A stretch of DNA of 16,028 nt from a bacterium (GCA_021789715.1 JAJYJE010000003.1:1-16028); one strand, 5' to 3'; counted from the stretch's first letter, positions 1-7,621 are shown. Notes: generated by a model not told the origin, from the sequence alone. Numbers and translations are program-made.

Positions 1-686
1 GCCGACTTGGGGTAAACAAAAGGATTAAGCAGCCAATTATACAAATCAAGCAAATTCCTTAGAGCTTCCCGTTCGGTCGCGTTCAATAATTTTACATACT
101 GATTGCTGTCTAAAAATTTAACAATATGGAACGCTCCCGGACCAGCTTCGGCTCCTGCACCTTCCATGCGCAAAACAGTATGGTATTCCTTTAGCCAACT
201 CTCTACCGTCGGTTTAAAATTTTTCTGCTTTAATACCTCGCTCGACCCTATCAATTCGTCCGAACCGTGCAGTGCGAATAGCAGCGCATCAATTTCTTCG
301 CGTATGGTTTTCTCGCTGCCGTAAACTCCTAAGGAATCTGAAATGTAATCCTTCACATCCAAACCATCGGCTAAAGCATGCGCAACGTAGTGCTTCATAA
401 AATCCGATTGGTCCTGGCTGCCAAGATTGTTAAAAGCGAACAAGCGCAACTTAAACACCCAAAACCATAACACCCGCCAAGCAAATCTTTCCTGGTTAGT
501 CCGGGGCTTAATTTGCCGCAATTTCTCCTCCAAAATCCTGGAAAAAGTAACCGCGTAATCCCAGTCCAGTCCATCTATATAATCACACGCCCGGTACTTG
601 ATAGCTTCAAAATTTTCCAGCTCTAAAACCCTGGCGAGATCCAGGTTCTTTAAGGCATTACCATCGGCAATCTTCTCCAAATCCAT
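1..686 (-). CDS. Hypothetical protein, last visible gene of the VirB6-like cluster (C-terminus cut by window edge)
   Basis: A reading frame opens with ATG at 686 (MDLEKIADGNALK...) and stays open for 228 codons to the window edge, so the C-terminus is missing. It starts 11 bases after the stop of the previous minus-strand gene, which indicates an operon with the VirB6-like gene. The visible product looks soluble: I see no signal peptide and no clear membrane span. It is mostly helical, with an aromatic patch (WRVLWFWVFKLRLFAF) near residues 70-85 and charged helices around it. I do not recognise the family. The context suggests a cytoplasmic accessory protein of the secretion-like cluster, but this is inference only. 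The A+T content resembles that of the VirB6 C-terminal tail more than that of the genes further upstream. Confidence 0.8.
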   Translation of the reverse strand, partial: MDLEKIADGNALKNLDLARVLELENFEAIKYRACDYIDGLDWDYAVTFSRILEEKLRQIKPRTNQERFAWRVLWFWVFKLRLFAFNNLGSQDQSDFMKHYVAHALADGLDVKDYISDSLGVYGSEKTIREEIDALLFALHGSDELIGSSEVLKQKNFKPTVESWLKEYHTVLRMEGAGAEAGPGAFHIVKFLDSNQYVKLLNATEREALRNLLDLYNWLLNPFVYPKS

Positions 687-697
687 ACCCAAAGACC

Positions 698-997
698 TTA
701 CTGCGTTAAGACTTTATAACAGTTATACAAAAAATCATCCAACGGGAACCGGACCACAAAATCACTGAAGCCAAAATACATTTGCGCGTCATTCAACTCC
801 CTCGCCACGCTCTCCCTTGCACGCGCCGCCCACGCGTTATAATCCTGCGGAGTGTAGCCACTAACTCTCGCCAGCCCCGCCTTCAAAACTTCCGAAAGCC
901 TATCTGCCTCCTGGTCAGCCAAAAATCCCAGCATGTCGGAAGACTGGCGCATGGATATCAAGATATCTTTGATTGTTTCTACATCAATCCCCGCCAT
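698..997 (-). CDS. Small hypothetical protein (99 aa) in the VirB6-like operon
   Basis: ATG at 997 lies 4 bases after the TAA of the VirB6-like gene, and the TAA at 698 is 11 bases before the next start, so it is an internal operon gene. No Shine-Dalgarno sequence is visible, and translational coupling to the VirB6-like gene is likely. The protein is acidic and helical. It begins MAGIDVETIKDILISMRQSS and ends in an aromatic segment (FGFSDFVVRFPLDDFLYNCYKVL). There is no signal peptide or membrane span, so a cytoplasmic location is likely. Its family is unknown to me. Tight linkage to the VirB6-like protein with its large cytoplasmic tail makes a partner or chaperone role conceivable, but nothing in the sequence shows it. 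Overlapping plus-strand frames here have no supporting features. Confidence 0.75.
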   Translation of the reverse strand: MAGIDVETIKDILISMRQSSDMLGFLADQEADRLSEVLKAGLARVSGYTPQDYNAWAARARESVARELNDAQMYFGFSDFVVRFPLDDFLYNCYKVLTQ

Positions 998-1001
998 AGT
1001 A

Positions 1002-4000
1002 TTATTGCAAGCTTACACCATTTATAACCACTCTTTTTCCGCCCGCCAAATCAGCTTTAAATTTATCCAAAGCCCTTTCATTCGCTTTATTAATATTTCT
1101 CAACAGAAGCATCATTGCGGCATCTTTATTGACCTCCCACATTTTCTGAATGTTATTGGCAAAATTTTGGTTATTTATGTTTAACTCATAATTTGCCGCC
1201 CTTCCCTCAAAAGCATTCTTGAGGTTTTCTTTATTCTTAATTACCTGATCAGTCTGGGTTTCACCATTTACCAAAAAGTCAGCTTGTCGCTGTTGCATGA
1301 ACCCTGGATTTTCCACCATGGCCACGGCTGCCACGCGATAAATATCTTCACTAAAATTAGCACCATCGGAGCTCACTAAAGAGTGCCAGGCCATTTGGGC
1401 CAGCTTGCGGGATTCCACCTTTGCAATTTCGGCCGCGGCCATATCTTTTTCACCGTCACTCACCCACATTTCCGTACGGGCTGTGACATTCCCGGCCCCA
1501 TCCTTAACTTCTTTGGTTTTTTTCCTCAAAATATACGATTCATAATGCCCGGTCTTGGCGTTAAACTTTTGGTCAGTCATATATTCTAAGTGGCCGGTGG
1601 CTTTGGCTTCGGTTTCACCTTCCTGAGTGATCAAACGGGCTGCCGCATGGTCAGCAATATGGTATGTTTCGGCGGCTCCATCCGCCGGATCCGCCGCTGT
1701 TGCCGCTTCGTAAAACTCACCTTTTTTAGGCCCCGAACTATGAACAAAGCCCCTGCTAACACCACCTCCAAACAAGGACATTTGCAAAGCCCTTCTTGTA
1801 GAATGATTACTAGCGACCAAAGCAAGGTGATCATCATCTATCTCTCTTTCCTGTAAAGCACCTGCGGCATCCTTATACTGGGCAAAATATTTATCACCCC
1901 GCTTGACTACTTTATTTTTTGTCAATTTCCCATCAGCTCCAACTTCTTGAAGATCAGATGTAGTAAAATCATCGGTGTGCAGCAAATTCTTGGCAATCAT
2001 ATCTTTTATCATCTGCTTGCCGTCTTCGTTCTCATGAGCCAAGCCTACCACGTCATCTATATACCCCTTGCTCATAGCCAGCTTGTAACCGCCACGCTTA
2101 TAGGCCATTTCTTCTTCGCTGTCGCCCATCCTATAAAACTGGTGCACGCGCTTGGCAACTTCTTCACGGGACAAGTTTTGCAATTTCTTGGCCTGCTCGT
2201 CTTCCTCCTCCTTCTCATGCTGCAGCACATGGGGATTGCGCTTGTAACTACCTTTCCAAAAAGCTTTATTCAAAGGATTAAAGGTAAAGGCACGCTGTTC
2301 GGCCACTTCTAAACCTGTAGCCTCAGCCTTAGCCGCGGCTCGATGCTGTCGCTCTTCTGATTGTTTTTTTAAACCTTTAGTAAAAGCCACCGGATTTAAC
2401 GCTGCAAAAGCCGCGGCACGCCAAAAAGGAATTTTTTCATCAGGACCGCGGAGCTTGGAAGTAACTTCATTATGGAAGCGCTCCAGACGATGTCCAGCCA
2501 CTGTACCAAGGCCCTTGGCCGCACCTCCTACAGCCGCAAACGGCGCCAGCATGCCTTTGCGGCCGATTTCGGCCACGGCACTGCCGCCATAGATGCCCAT
2601 ACGGTTGGCGACTTCCAGGGAAATAAACAAAAATACGATTAAGACCAAATTACTGCCGACATGGAATAAAAAATTCTCCAGGCTCGAATTGTTGAAACTG
2701 GCGTTGTTAACGGTCTGCAGGACCGGATTGGTCGCCTGGTTGCCGACCAGCGTGGCCGCGATATTAAGGAAAAACGCGATAATCGGCGTAAAGAACGCAT
2801 ATTTGATAAAATTACTCCACCACTCGCCGCGGAAATGCGCCGTGGTTGGCAGCACACCGGCAACATAGGCTATCGGCGAAATCATCAGCAGCACCCACAG
2901 CATAACCATCCGGATCAGCAAAAACACGGCTATCGCGGCAAACACCACAAACGCCCCCAGCGCCAGGGATAAATTAACCAGCGGCTGCACCGTGTTGGAA
3001 AACGTGCTGGCGTTAACCCAGCTGGCCGTATTGGTGTACTGGCGGAAATTGATCATCAAATTAGCGCCCAGCGCGTTAATCACCGTGGGGCTATTGGGCA
3101 AGAATTGGTTCTGCACCGTATCAGCCAAGCCAAGCACCGCCTGGCCGATAACCAAACTGAAAATTACGAGTAGCGCCGCTATAATCAGCTGCACTAACAA
3201 ATGCTTGTATTGGTAGCTTTCAACACGAAACAGCGTGCCCAGGCCGATGGCGATAATGGAAACAATAAAAAGGATATTGCAAGCGTTGCGCACAATCACC
3301 CATCCCGGATAGATCACTCCGGCAAAAGTGTCGGTATATGTCCGAATGCTCAGCATAGCCACCAATAGCGGCGTCAAAATCAAACCGAACACAAAATACA
3401 CGAACTCCTGAATCAAGCCAATAAGCCCGCCGATAAGCTGGTTAATAAGCTTGATGATCGGGCTGTCAGACGTAGTCGAACCCGTAGCGCTAATTTGGCT
3501 GCTGTAGCCGGGTACGTCCGGCGGCGGCGTCGGGGACGATGAGGCGTACATAATCATGCCCGCGTTATTTAACACATACTTGGAGCCAGTAAGGTTAAAG
3601 TAAGGATACACGGAAAAACACGCCGTCTGGCCGCTGTTAAAAGCACACGGTGCGGTTAACTTCAGGCTGTCCAAAGCCGCTTTATCCAGTGTGACGTTCA
3701 TCGCGTATTGCTGACCCACAGTTAGCGGTTGCCCTGGCAAAGCGACAGTGCCGCCCGGAAAACTACAGGTCCATGCCGAAACGCCAGCGGTGGTTTCGCT
3801 TTTGCAGGTATTGCCGTTACCCGCGATATCAATTCCCGTACCCAGGTTGGTTATCGAACTGGGTGTGCTGCCTTGTTCGCCCAGCGTGTCCGCGTTGCTG
3901 CCGCTGCCGGTTACCAGCGGACCGGGATTGGTTTGCCCGTTAACATCAACCAGGCTCATCACCGTAAAAATTACCTGAAATTTGGCGGATCCCGAAGCGG

Positions 4001-4196
4001 TAGAAATATAGTTGGAAGGCTGCCCGTTAACCTGGGTGTCAACCTTCAGCGATATCCCGCCCGCGCCGTATTGCGCGGCCCGCGCCCAGCCTACAGGCAT
4101 CAAAAAAGCGCCGGCCAATACCGCCGCAAGTCCAGTTGCGGCAAGCCGACCTTTCGTTAATCTAAAATTTAATTTTGATTTTAATTTCTTAACCAA
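1002..4196 (-). CDS. VirB6/TrbL-like polytopic membrane protein with a very long cytoplasmic tail (1064 aa)
   Basis: Probable inner-membrane channel component of a type IV secretion-like apparatus. Residues 1-40 form a basic then hydrophobic signal-like segment ending ...GWARA. Residues 41-240 are a polar extracytoplasmic domain with four cysteines (131, 144, 184, 193), perhaps two disulfides. Residues about 246-535 hold roughly seven membrane helices, including a block RMVMLWVLLMISPIAYVAGVLP followed by a WW...KYAFF...P pattern. That arrangement is typical of TrbL/VirB6 proteins annotated in Patescibacteria. Residues 545-1064 are a charged, helical tail with no recognised domain, unusually long for VirB6. 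The start is a TTG at 4196 with an in-frame TAG just upstream and no Shine-Dalgarno sequence. A 24-codon ORF overlaps this start (separate entry). Family assignment rests on the membrane region and context, and the exact role (conjugation, DNA uptake or host contact) is open. Confidence 0.75.
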   Translation of the reverse strand: MVKKLKSKLNFRLTKGRLAATGLAAVLAGAFLMPVGWARAAQYGAGGISLKVDTQVNGQPSNYISTASGSAKFQVIFTVMSLVDVNGQTNPGPLVTGSGSNADTLGEQGSTPSSITNLGTGIDIAGNGNTCKSETTAGVSAWTCSFPGGTVALPGQPLTVGQQYAMNVTLDKAALDSLKLTAPCAFNSGQTACFSVYPYFNLTGSKYVLNNAGMIMYASSSPTPPPDVPGYSSQISATGSTTSDSPIIKLINQLIGGLIGLIQEFVYFVFGLILTPLLVAMLSIRTYTDTFAGVIYPGWVIVRNACNILFIVSIIAIGLGTLFRVESYQYKHLLVQLIIAALLVIFSLVIGQAVLGLADTVQNQFLPNSPTVINALGANLMINFRQYTNTASWVNASTFSNTVQPLVNLSLALGAFVVFAAIAVFLLIRMVMLWVLLMISPIAYVAGVLPTTAHFRGEWWSNFIKYAFFTPIIAFFLNIAATLVGNQATNPVLQTVNNASFNNSSLENFLFHVGSNLVLIVFLFISLEVANRMGIYGGSAVAEIGRKGMLAPFAAVGGAAKGLGTVAGHRLERFHNEVTSKLRGPDEKIPFWRAAAFAALNPVAFTKGLKKQSEERQHRAAAKAEATGLEVAEQRAFTFNPLNKAFWKGSYKRNPHVLQHEKEEEDEQAKKLQNLSREEVAKRVHQFYRMGDSEEEMAYKRGGYKLAMSKGYIDDVVGLAHENEDGKQMIKDMIAKNLLHTDDFTTSDLQEVGADGKLTKNKVVKRGDKYFAQYKDAAGALQEREIDDDHLALVASNHSTRRALQMSLFGGGVSRGFVHSSGPKKGEFYEAATAADPADGAAETYHIADHAAARLITQEGETEAKATGHLEYMTDQKFNAKTGHYESYILRKKTKEVKDGAGNVTARTEMWVSDGEKDMAAAEIAKVESRKLAQMAWHSLVSSDGANFSEDIYRVAAVAMVENPGFMQQRQADFLVNGETQTDQVIKNKENLKNAFEGRAANYELNINNQNFANNIQKMWEVNKDAAMMLLLRNINKANERALDKFKADLAGGKRVVINGVSLQ

Positions 4197-4263
4197 GTTT
4201 TTTGGCTTGTTTAACTAAAAAATTTGGATGTGCGGCAAAATAATCCCCAAGCGTCCAAATCAT
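4189..4263 (-). CDS. Putative 24-codon leader ORF overlapping the VirB6-like start (or its true N-terminus after a one-base indel)
   Basis: ATG at 4263, about 9 bases from the predicted transcription start, opens MIWTLGDYFAAHPNFLVKQA and ends KKLG with a TAA at 4189-4191. Its last codons overlap the TTG start of the VirB6-like gene in another frame. The junction contains six A residues (minus strand, 4203-4198). Removing one A would fuse this ORF with the VirB6-like frame. It could therefore be a coupled leader peptide, a programmed frameshift, or evidence of a homopolymer error in the sequence. No Shine-Dalgarno sequence is visible, and near-leaderless initiation would be required. Confidence 0.35.
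   Translation of the reverse strand: MIWTLGDYFAAHPNFLVKQAKKLG
4222..4260 (-). promoter_or_regulatory. Attenuator-like hairpin in the leader of the VirB6-like gene
   Basis: In the minus-strand transcript, ATTTGGA (4260-4254) can pair with TCCAAAT (4228-4222) across a 25-base loop, and a run of U residues (4222-4217) follows directly. It lies inside the leader ORF, starting next to its ATG. This is the geometry of a weak intrinsic terminator or attenuator. The stem is only 7 bp and the loop is large, so function is uncertain. Confidence 0.25.
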
Positions 4264-4278
4264 TGTTACGGTAAGTAA

Positions 4279-4307
4279 ATTATACCATAAACAAAAATAA
4301 ATCGCAA
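4279..4307 (-). promoter_or_regulatory. Sigma70-type promoter for the VirB6-like gene
   Basis: On the minus strand: TTGCGA (4307-4302), a 17-base spacer, then TATAAT (4284-4279) preceded by TGG, an extended -10. Predicted initiation is near 4272. The -35 box overlaps the T-tract of the terminator of the upstream gene, so the two signals are nested. Confidence 0.6.
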
Positions 4308-4330
4308 AAAACCCAAGCGCATGCCTGGGT
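4305..4330 (-). terminator. Intrinsic terminator after the 636-residue gene
   Basis: In minus-strand orientation, ACCCAGGC pairs with GCGTTGGGT-type sequence (4330 to 4311; 8 bp including one G-U pair, 4-base loop), followed by a run of T residues (4311-4306). It lies 37 bases downstream of the TAG at 4367. It separates the upstream three-gene unit from the VirB6-like unit, although read-through is possible. Confidence 0.6.
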
Positions 4331-4366
4331 AATTCCTTAGCTCTCATATTGGATTAAGCTGGCTGC

Positions 4367-6277
4367 CTATTCCCCCCGCGGGTGCAGAGCCTGAACCGGA
4401 CCGCGTACCGCAAGCGGCTCGCGCGAAATGAACGCGCCCGCCACCGAACCGGCTGGCAGCTTGTCTGCCGCCGAAAGCTGCGAAGCCTGCGGCTGGGACG
4501 GGCTGACCGTTACCGTGGTCCTGGCCAGCACATCCGCCTTACTCTTGCCGTATGCCGTAAGAGTATACGTATATGTCCCGCCGATGGGCACGCTCGCCGT
4601 GGTTGCTCCGGACAAGTAGAATACCACCAAGCCGCTGGTATTGGCCGGCAATCCGGATCCGGTAATGGAAACGCCGGTCGCGTTAGTTACATTGGAAGCG
4701 TCCCACTGAAGATTATAACTGGCCAAAGCGGAATTACCGCTGCCGACATCGGTACTTCTGGTGGCCGTAAAAATCATATTGTTTTTCTGGCTGCCATGCA
4801 GATCGGAGCTGGCATACGTTGCGGCCATGCCGGCGGCCGCCGAAATGTTGCCGGCATTCTCGCCAATAATGGAGGAGCCGTACATGCCGCCGCCAAAAAT
4901 CAAATTGTTGCTGATTTGATTCGCGATGTCCGAAACGAAGTTCACAAAAAATGGCAAATTGCTGTTGTTATACTTCCCCAAGTTCCCGCCCAAAGCCTGG
5001 AAAGCCTGGTCGATGCCCTTGCTGATCAAACTGGGCGGCGAAACAATACCCTGGCAAATATCTATGAGGGGCTTGTTGTTTACCTCGTTAGGAACGCCCT
5101 GCAGCTGCTTCTGCGCCGCGATCATATCGGCCTGAGCCTGGGCGATATCGGACTGTTTAACCGGCATCCCCACCTGCTGGGCGCTGAGCAGCTTGTTGTA
5201 TAGCGCGGTGCGGTTTTGCAGCTGATCGTTCGCCGCCTGAAAACTCTGGTCAATGGCCTGCTGTTCCTGCAAAGTCCCCAAACAGGTCCGCGGCGTCTTT
5301 AAGCCGCCGCTCTGGGCCACTTCTGCCTGAGCGTTCATTTGCGCCTGGGCGTAAATCTGGCCGGTAATATTGGCCATATTCTGCTGCTGAAAATACGGAT
5401 CGGCTTGCGCGTAACCCACAGAAGCCAGTTTCTGGTAGAAATCCGGGTCGTTATAAGACAGCGTCGCCGGGTCAAAACCCAGCGCCGCGCTGGCCCGCGC
5501 GTAAATAGCGGGAGAAATCACGCTCTGGGCAATGGGATTGGTCAGCATCGACCGCACAATCATCTCGTCGGCGGGAGCGCCGCTGAAATTTTTCGCGATC
5601 AGCTCGTTATCGTAAACTTCCGAAGCCACAGCGTCGGCATATTGCGCGAAATCCGCTATCTTGTAGTTGCTGACAAGCCTATTGACCATGTTGATCGACA
5701 AACTCTTGGAAATATTCAGCAGCGAGGTGATAAGGATCGTCTTCCAAATAGATTGCGTAGCCACGGTATACTGGTCGACTAACACGTCAAACCTGGCATC
5801 GATGGTGTTTTTTTCCTTGGTATACTGCGCAAGCAAAGTTTGAATTTGCTGCGCCTGCAATATCGAGCCGGGCTTCTGGGCGTTCAGCTGATTGATTTCG
5901 CTTTCCAAACAGTCGCGCGCCGCGCTGAGCTTTTCCATTTTAAGTTCTATGGCGGCAGCTTGCGAAGTCTGCCCGTTGGAGGTAAGCAGGCTCAATCCGC
6001 CAAAAGTCCACTGGTTAACATTGTCCACGGCGGAGAGAATGCTGGAGACCTGGGAAGTCACGCAAGCGGTGCTGGTAATTTTGGAAATTGCTCCATCCAC
6101 TTGGCTGATCGCGCTGCTTAGGCTTCCCAAAATTCCTCCGGTGGACTTGCCCACCAGCGCCTGCTGCGTACCGGCGTCGTTGGTAGGAACGGATACCTGG
6201 GCGAACGCGAAATTCGGCGCCGCCACCGCCGCCGCCAAAAACAACGCAAAAATTTTTTTATTGGTTGCTGTCCGCAT
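4367..6277 (-). CDS. Secreted helical protein with Ig-like C-terminal domain, VirB6-cluster partner (636 aa)
   Basis: Starts at ATG 6277 with a clear signal peptide (residues 1-26, ...AAVAAPNFAFA|QVS), so it is exported. The start overlaps the end of the upstream gene by 20 bases, indicating translational coupling. Residues 35-440 are mostly long amphipathic helices rich in Gln, Ala and Asn with four cysteines (72, 123, 332, 408). A segment near 178-200 (IWKTILITSLLNISKSLSINMV) is moderately hydrophobic. Residues about 500-592 have beta-strand spacing and end in TVTVSP, typical of an Ig or cadherin-like fold. The last 20 residues (...RGPVQALHPRGE) are atypical and GC-rich. The export signal and helical body recall VirB5-like pilus-associated or periplasmic components, but I cannot assign a family. 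A location outside the membrane beside the VirB6-like channel fits. Confidence 0.8.
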   Translation of the reverse strand: MRTATNKKIFALFLAAAVAAPNFAFAQVSVPTNDAGTQQALVGKSTGGILGSLSSAISQVDGAISKITSTACVTSQVSSILSAVDNVNQWTFGGLSLLTSNGQTSQAAAIELKMEKLSAARDCLESEINQLNAQKPGSILQAQQIQTLLAQYTKEKNTIDARFDVLVDQYTVATQSIWKTILITSLLNISKSLSINMVNRLVSNYKIADFAQYADAVASEVYDNELIAKNFSGAPADEMIVRSMLTNPIAQSVISPAIYARASAALGFDPATLSYNDPDFYQKLASVGYAQADPYFQQQNMANITGQIYAQAQMNAQAEVAQSGGLKTPRTCLGTLQEQQAIDQSFQAANDQLQNRTALYNKLLSAQQVGMPVKQSDIAQAQADMIAAQKQLQGVPNEVNNKPLIDICQGIVSPPSLISKGIDQAFQALGGNLGKYNNSNLPFFVNFVSDIANQISNNLIFGGGMYGSSIIGENAGNISAAAGMAATYASSDLHGSQKNNMIFTATRSTDVGSGNSALASYNLQWDASNVTNATGVSITGSGLPANTSGLVVFYLSGATTASVPIGGTYTYTLTAYGKSKADVLARTTVTVSPSQPQASQLSAADKLPAGSVAGAFISREPLAVRGPVQALHPRGE

Positions 6278-7025
6278 TTGCCTGAATCAAAGAATCAATA
6301 GAGGAACTGGCGCCGCTTAATGCCGCCGTTTCGCTGTTTATATCGTCCTGAGTCTGCATAAACACCGAAAGCGCCTGGCTCACGGCATCCGGATTTTGGT
6401 CGGCTTGAGTATAATTCTGAAGCAGGACTTCCGCGGACTGATACTGGAGAATTTTATTTTTTTGCAAATTAGCCGCTTCGTGCGGGACCGGCAGCCGTTC
6501 CAGCGCGGCAATAACACCTTCCACCTTGGCGACCTCCCGGTTAATCCGCTGCTGGTCGCCAGAAGTCAGCGCCGCTTGAAATTCCGGATCATTGACCAAA
6601 TTGCCTTCCACGGCCGCGGAGTCGCTCAGGTACTTGTCCAAAGCCGCCCGGCTGTCCGGCACTTCACTAACTTTAATGGAATCCAGCGACAAATTTATTT
6701 CAGCGGTGTTGGCGCCCAAGACTTGCCCCAGGCTGGACACCGGAACCACGCTGCCGTCTTCGTTAATAATGCTCGGCCCCTGGTCGGTGCTCGCTCCCGC
6801 CACAACCGGCATAGGCTGGTCCTGAGGCGGCGGCACGTAAGCGTAATAACGAGGAACATCGGCGCCGGCGATTTGATTCGCTCGGGTTTTTACAAACGCG
6901 TTAAAAAGATTGGGGTCGCGCAGCCAGGAAACCCCAAACAGCAGCACGGCAACAAAAAATACCGCTTTCAAGTGTCCGAAGTGAAATGTTTCCGCGGTCT
7001 GTTTTTCGGCAGCAGGATAGCTCAT
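6258..7025 (-). CDS. Single-pass membrane protein with helical ectodomain (255 aa), VirB6 cluster
   Basis: ATG at 7025 follows the stop of the upstream gene by 7 bases, and its own TAA at 6258 lies inside the next gene, so it is the middle member of a coupled trio. Residues 1-18 are polar, and 19-35 (LKAVFFVAVLLFGVSWL) form one membrane span or uncleaved anchor. A Pro/Gln-rich stretch follows at 60-75 (YAYVPPPQDQPMP), then a helical region from about 110 to 245 with likely coiled-coil segments. There are no cysteines. Topology is probably N-inside with the helical part outside. I recognise no family. Its place between two secreted proteins and just upstream of the VirB6-like gene suggests a tether or scaffold of the apparatus, which is inference. 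Confidence 0.75.
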   Translation of the reverse strand: MSYPAAEKQTAETFHFGHLKAVFFVAVLLFGVSWLRDPNLFNAFVKTRANQIAGADVPRYYAYVPPPQDQPMPVVAGASTDQGPSIINEDGSVVPVSSLGQVLGANTAEINLSLDSIKVSEVPDSRAALDKYLSDSAAVEGNLVNDPEFQAALTSGDQQRINREVAKVEGVIAALERLPVPHEAANLQKNKILQYQSAEVLLQNYTQADQNPDAVSQALSVFMQTQDDINSETAALSGASSSIDSLIQANADSNQ

Positions 7026-7032
7026 AAAATTA

Positions 7033-7452
7033 CTATGCCCCCTCCCCGCTCAGGTAAAACGGGGCATTATAAAATAACGGATACACGGGGATCGGAGCGG
7101 TGCCGCCCACGCAGGGTATGGGGTCCAAGCCGCCGAGTATCGGAGCGCCCGGGACAAATAAATTATTGTAATCATATGTCGGAGCCGGCAACTCCGGCGG
7201 AATAAAAATTCCGAATGTCGGCGGCAAGCCGTTTGACGTATCAACGTTCGTGACGACACTATAAACCGGACAGGCCGGATTGGGAATTCCAACCGGGGTA
7301 AGATTGGGGGTGACCGAACTGCTTATGACTCCCCCGAAAGGTACGAAAAAAACCGCCGCCCTTGTAACCGCCGGCGGGACTGCCAAACATAAGGCCGTCA
7401 TAAAGGCGGCAACTGCGGAATACGCGATATTTTCCTGAGTATGGTGTGTCAT
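7033..7452 (-). CDS. Small secreted Pro/Gly-rich protein (139 aa), first gene of the VirB6 cluster
   Basis: ATG at 7452 is the first start after the promoter at 7570-7598, about 110 bases downstream of predicted initiation. Residues 1-32 form a signal peptide (hydrophobic core AAFMTALCLAVPPAV, ending TRAA). The mature part is short and low in charge, rich in Pro, Gly, Val and Tyr, with two cysteines (in PACPVY and PIPCVGG) that could form a disulfide. It begins VFFVPFGGVI. From memory, small Patescibacteria proteins with a PFGG motif just after the signal peptide and later cysteines are common near pilus or secretion genes, but I cannot verify this. It may be a secreted or surface subunit. 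There is no membrane span after the signal. Confidence 0.7.
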   Translation of the reverse strand: MTHHTQENIAYSAVAAFMTALCLAVPPAVTRAAVFFVPFGGVISSSVTPNLTPVGIPNPACPVYSVVTNVDTSNGLPPTFGIFIPPELPAPTYDYNNLFVPGAPILGGLDPIPCVGGTAPIPVYPLFYNAPFYLSGEGA

Positions 7453-7542
7453 TTTATTTCTTTTACCAAAGCATAAAAATGCCTAACTGGTTTAAGCAAC
7501 TTTTAAAACCCGCCCGTAAATTGTGGTTTTTCTTTTGATTTC

Positions 7543-7572
7543 TTGCCTGTTTTTCCAAACTTCACTTATATT
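7543..7572 (+). promoter_or_regulatory. Putative promoter for the DUF192 lipoprotein gene
   Basis: TTGCCT (7543-7548), an 18-base spacer, then TATATT (7567-7572), 49 bases upstream of the ATG at 7622. Its -10 overlaps the -10 of the divergent promoter at 7570-7575, so the two polymerases would compete. The match is moderate. Confidence 0.4.
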
Positions 7573-7598
7573 ATAGCACAACTAGAAAAATTTTTCAA
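7570..7598 (-). promoter_or_regulatory. Sigma70 promoter of the secretion-like cluster
   Basis: On the minus strand: TTGAAA (7598-7593), exactly 17 bases, TATAAT (7575-7570). This is the best promoter match in the window. Predicted initiation near 7563 gives a leader of about 110 bases before ATG 7452. It drives the genes at 7452, 7025 and 6277. Confidence 0.7.
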
Positions 7599-7603
7599 GA
7601 GCT

Positions 7604-7620
7604 GGTAGGATAATCTTACC
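7604..7620 (+). promoter_or_regulatory. Hairpin abutting the DUF192 start codon
   Basis: GGTAGG (7604-7609) can pair with CTTACC (7615-7620) around a 5-base loop, one base before the ATG at 7622. It includes the only purine-rich candidate ribosome binding site (TAGGA), so folding would hide it. It could be a translational control element or chance. Confidence 0.3.
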
Positions 7621-7621
7621 G

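Noticed and set aside
103..324. Plus-strand frame of 73 codons
   Set aside because: Antisense to the long open minus-strand frame 686-1, which fits the operon spacing.
4382..5203. Long plus-strand open frame of 273 codons
   Set aside because: It lies wholly antisense to the secreted 636-residue gene, which has a signal peptide and coherent composition. The product is Arg/Gly/His-rich with no domain, as expected for a shadow frame of GC-rich DNA.
6396..7205. Plus-strand open frame of 269 codons
   Set aside because: Antisense to two tightly spaced minus-strand genes. The translation is Arg/His-rich without signal, domain or upstream promoter.
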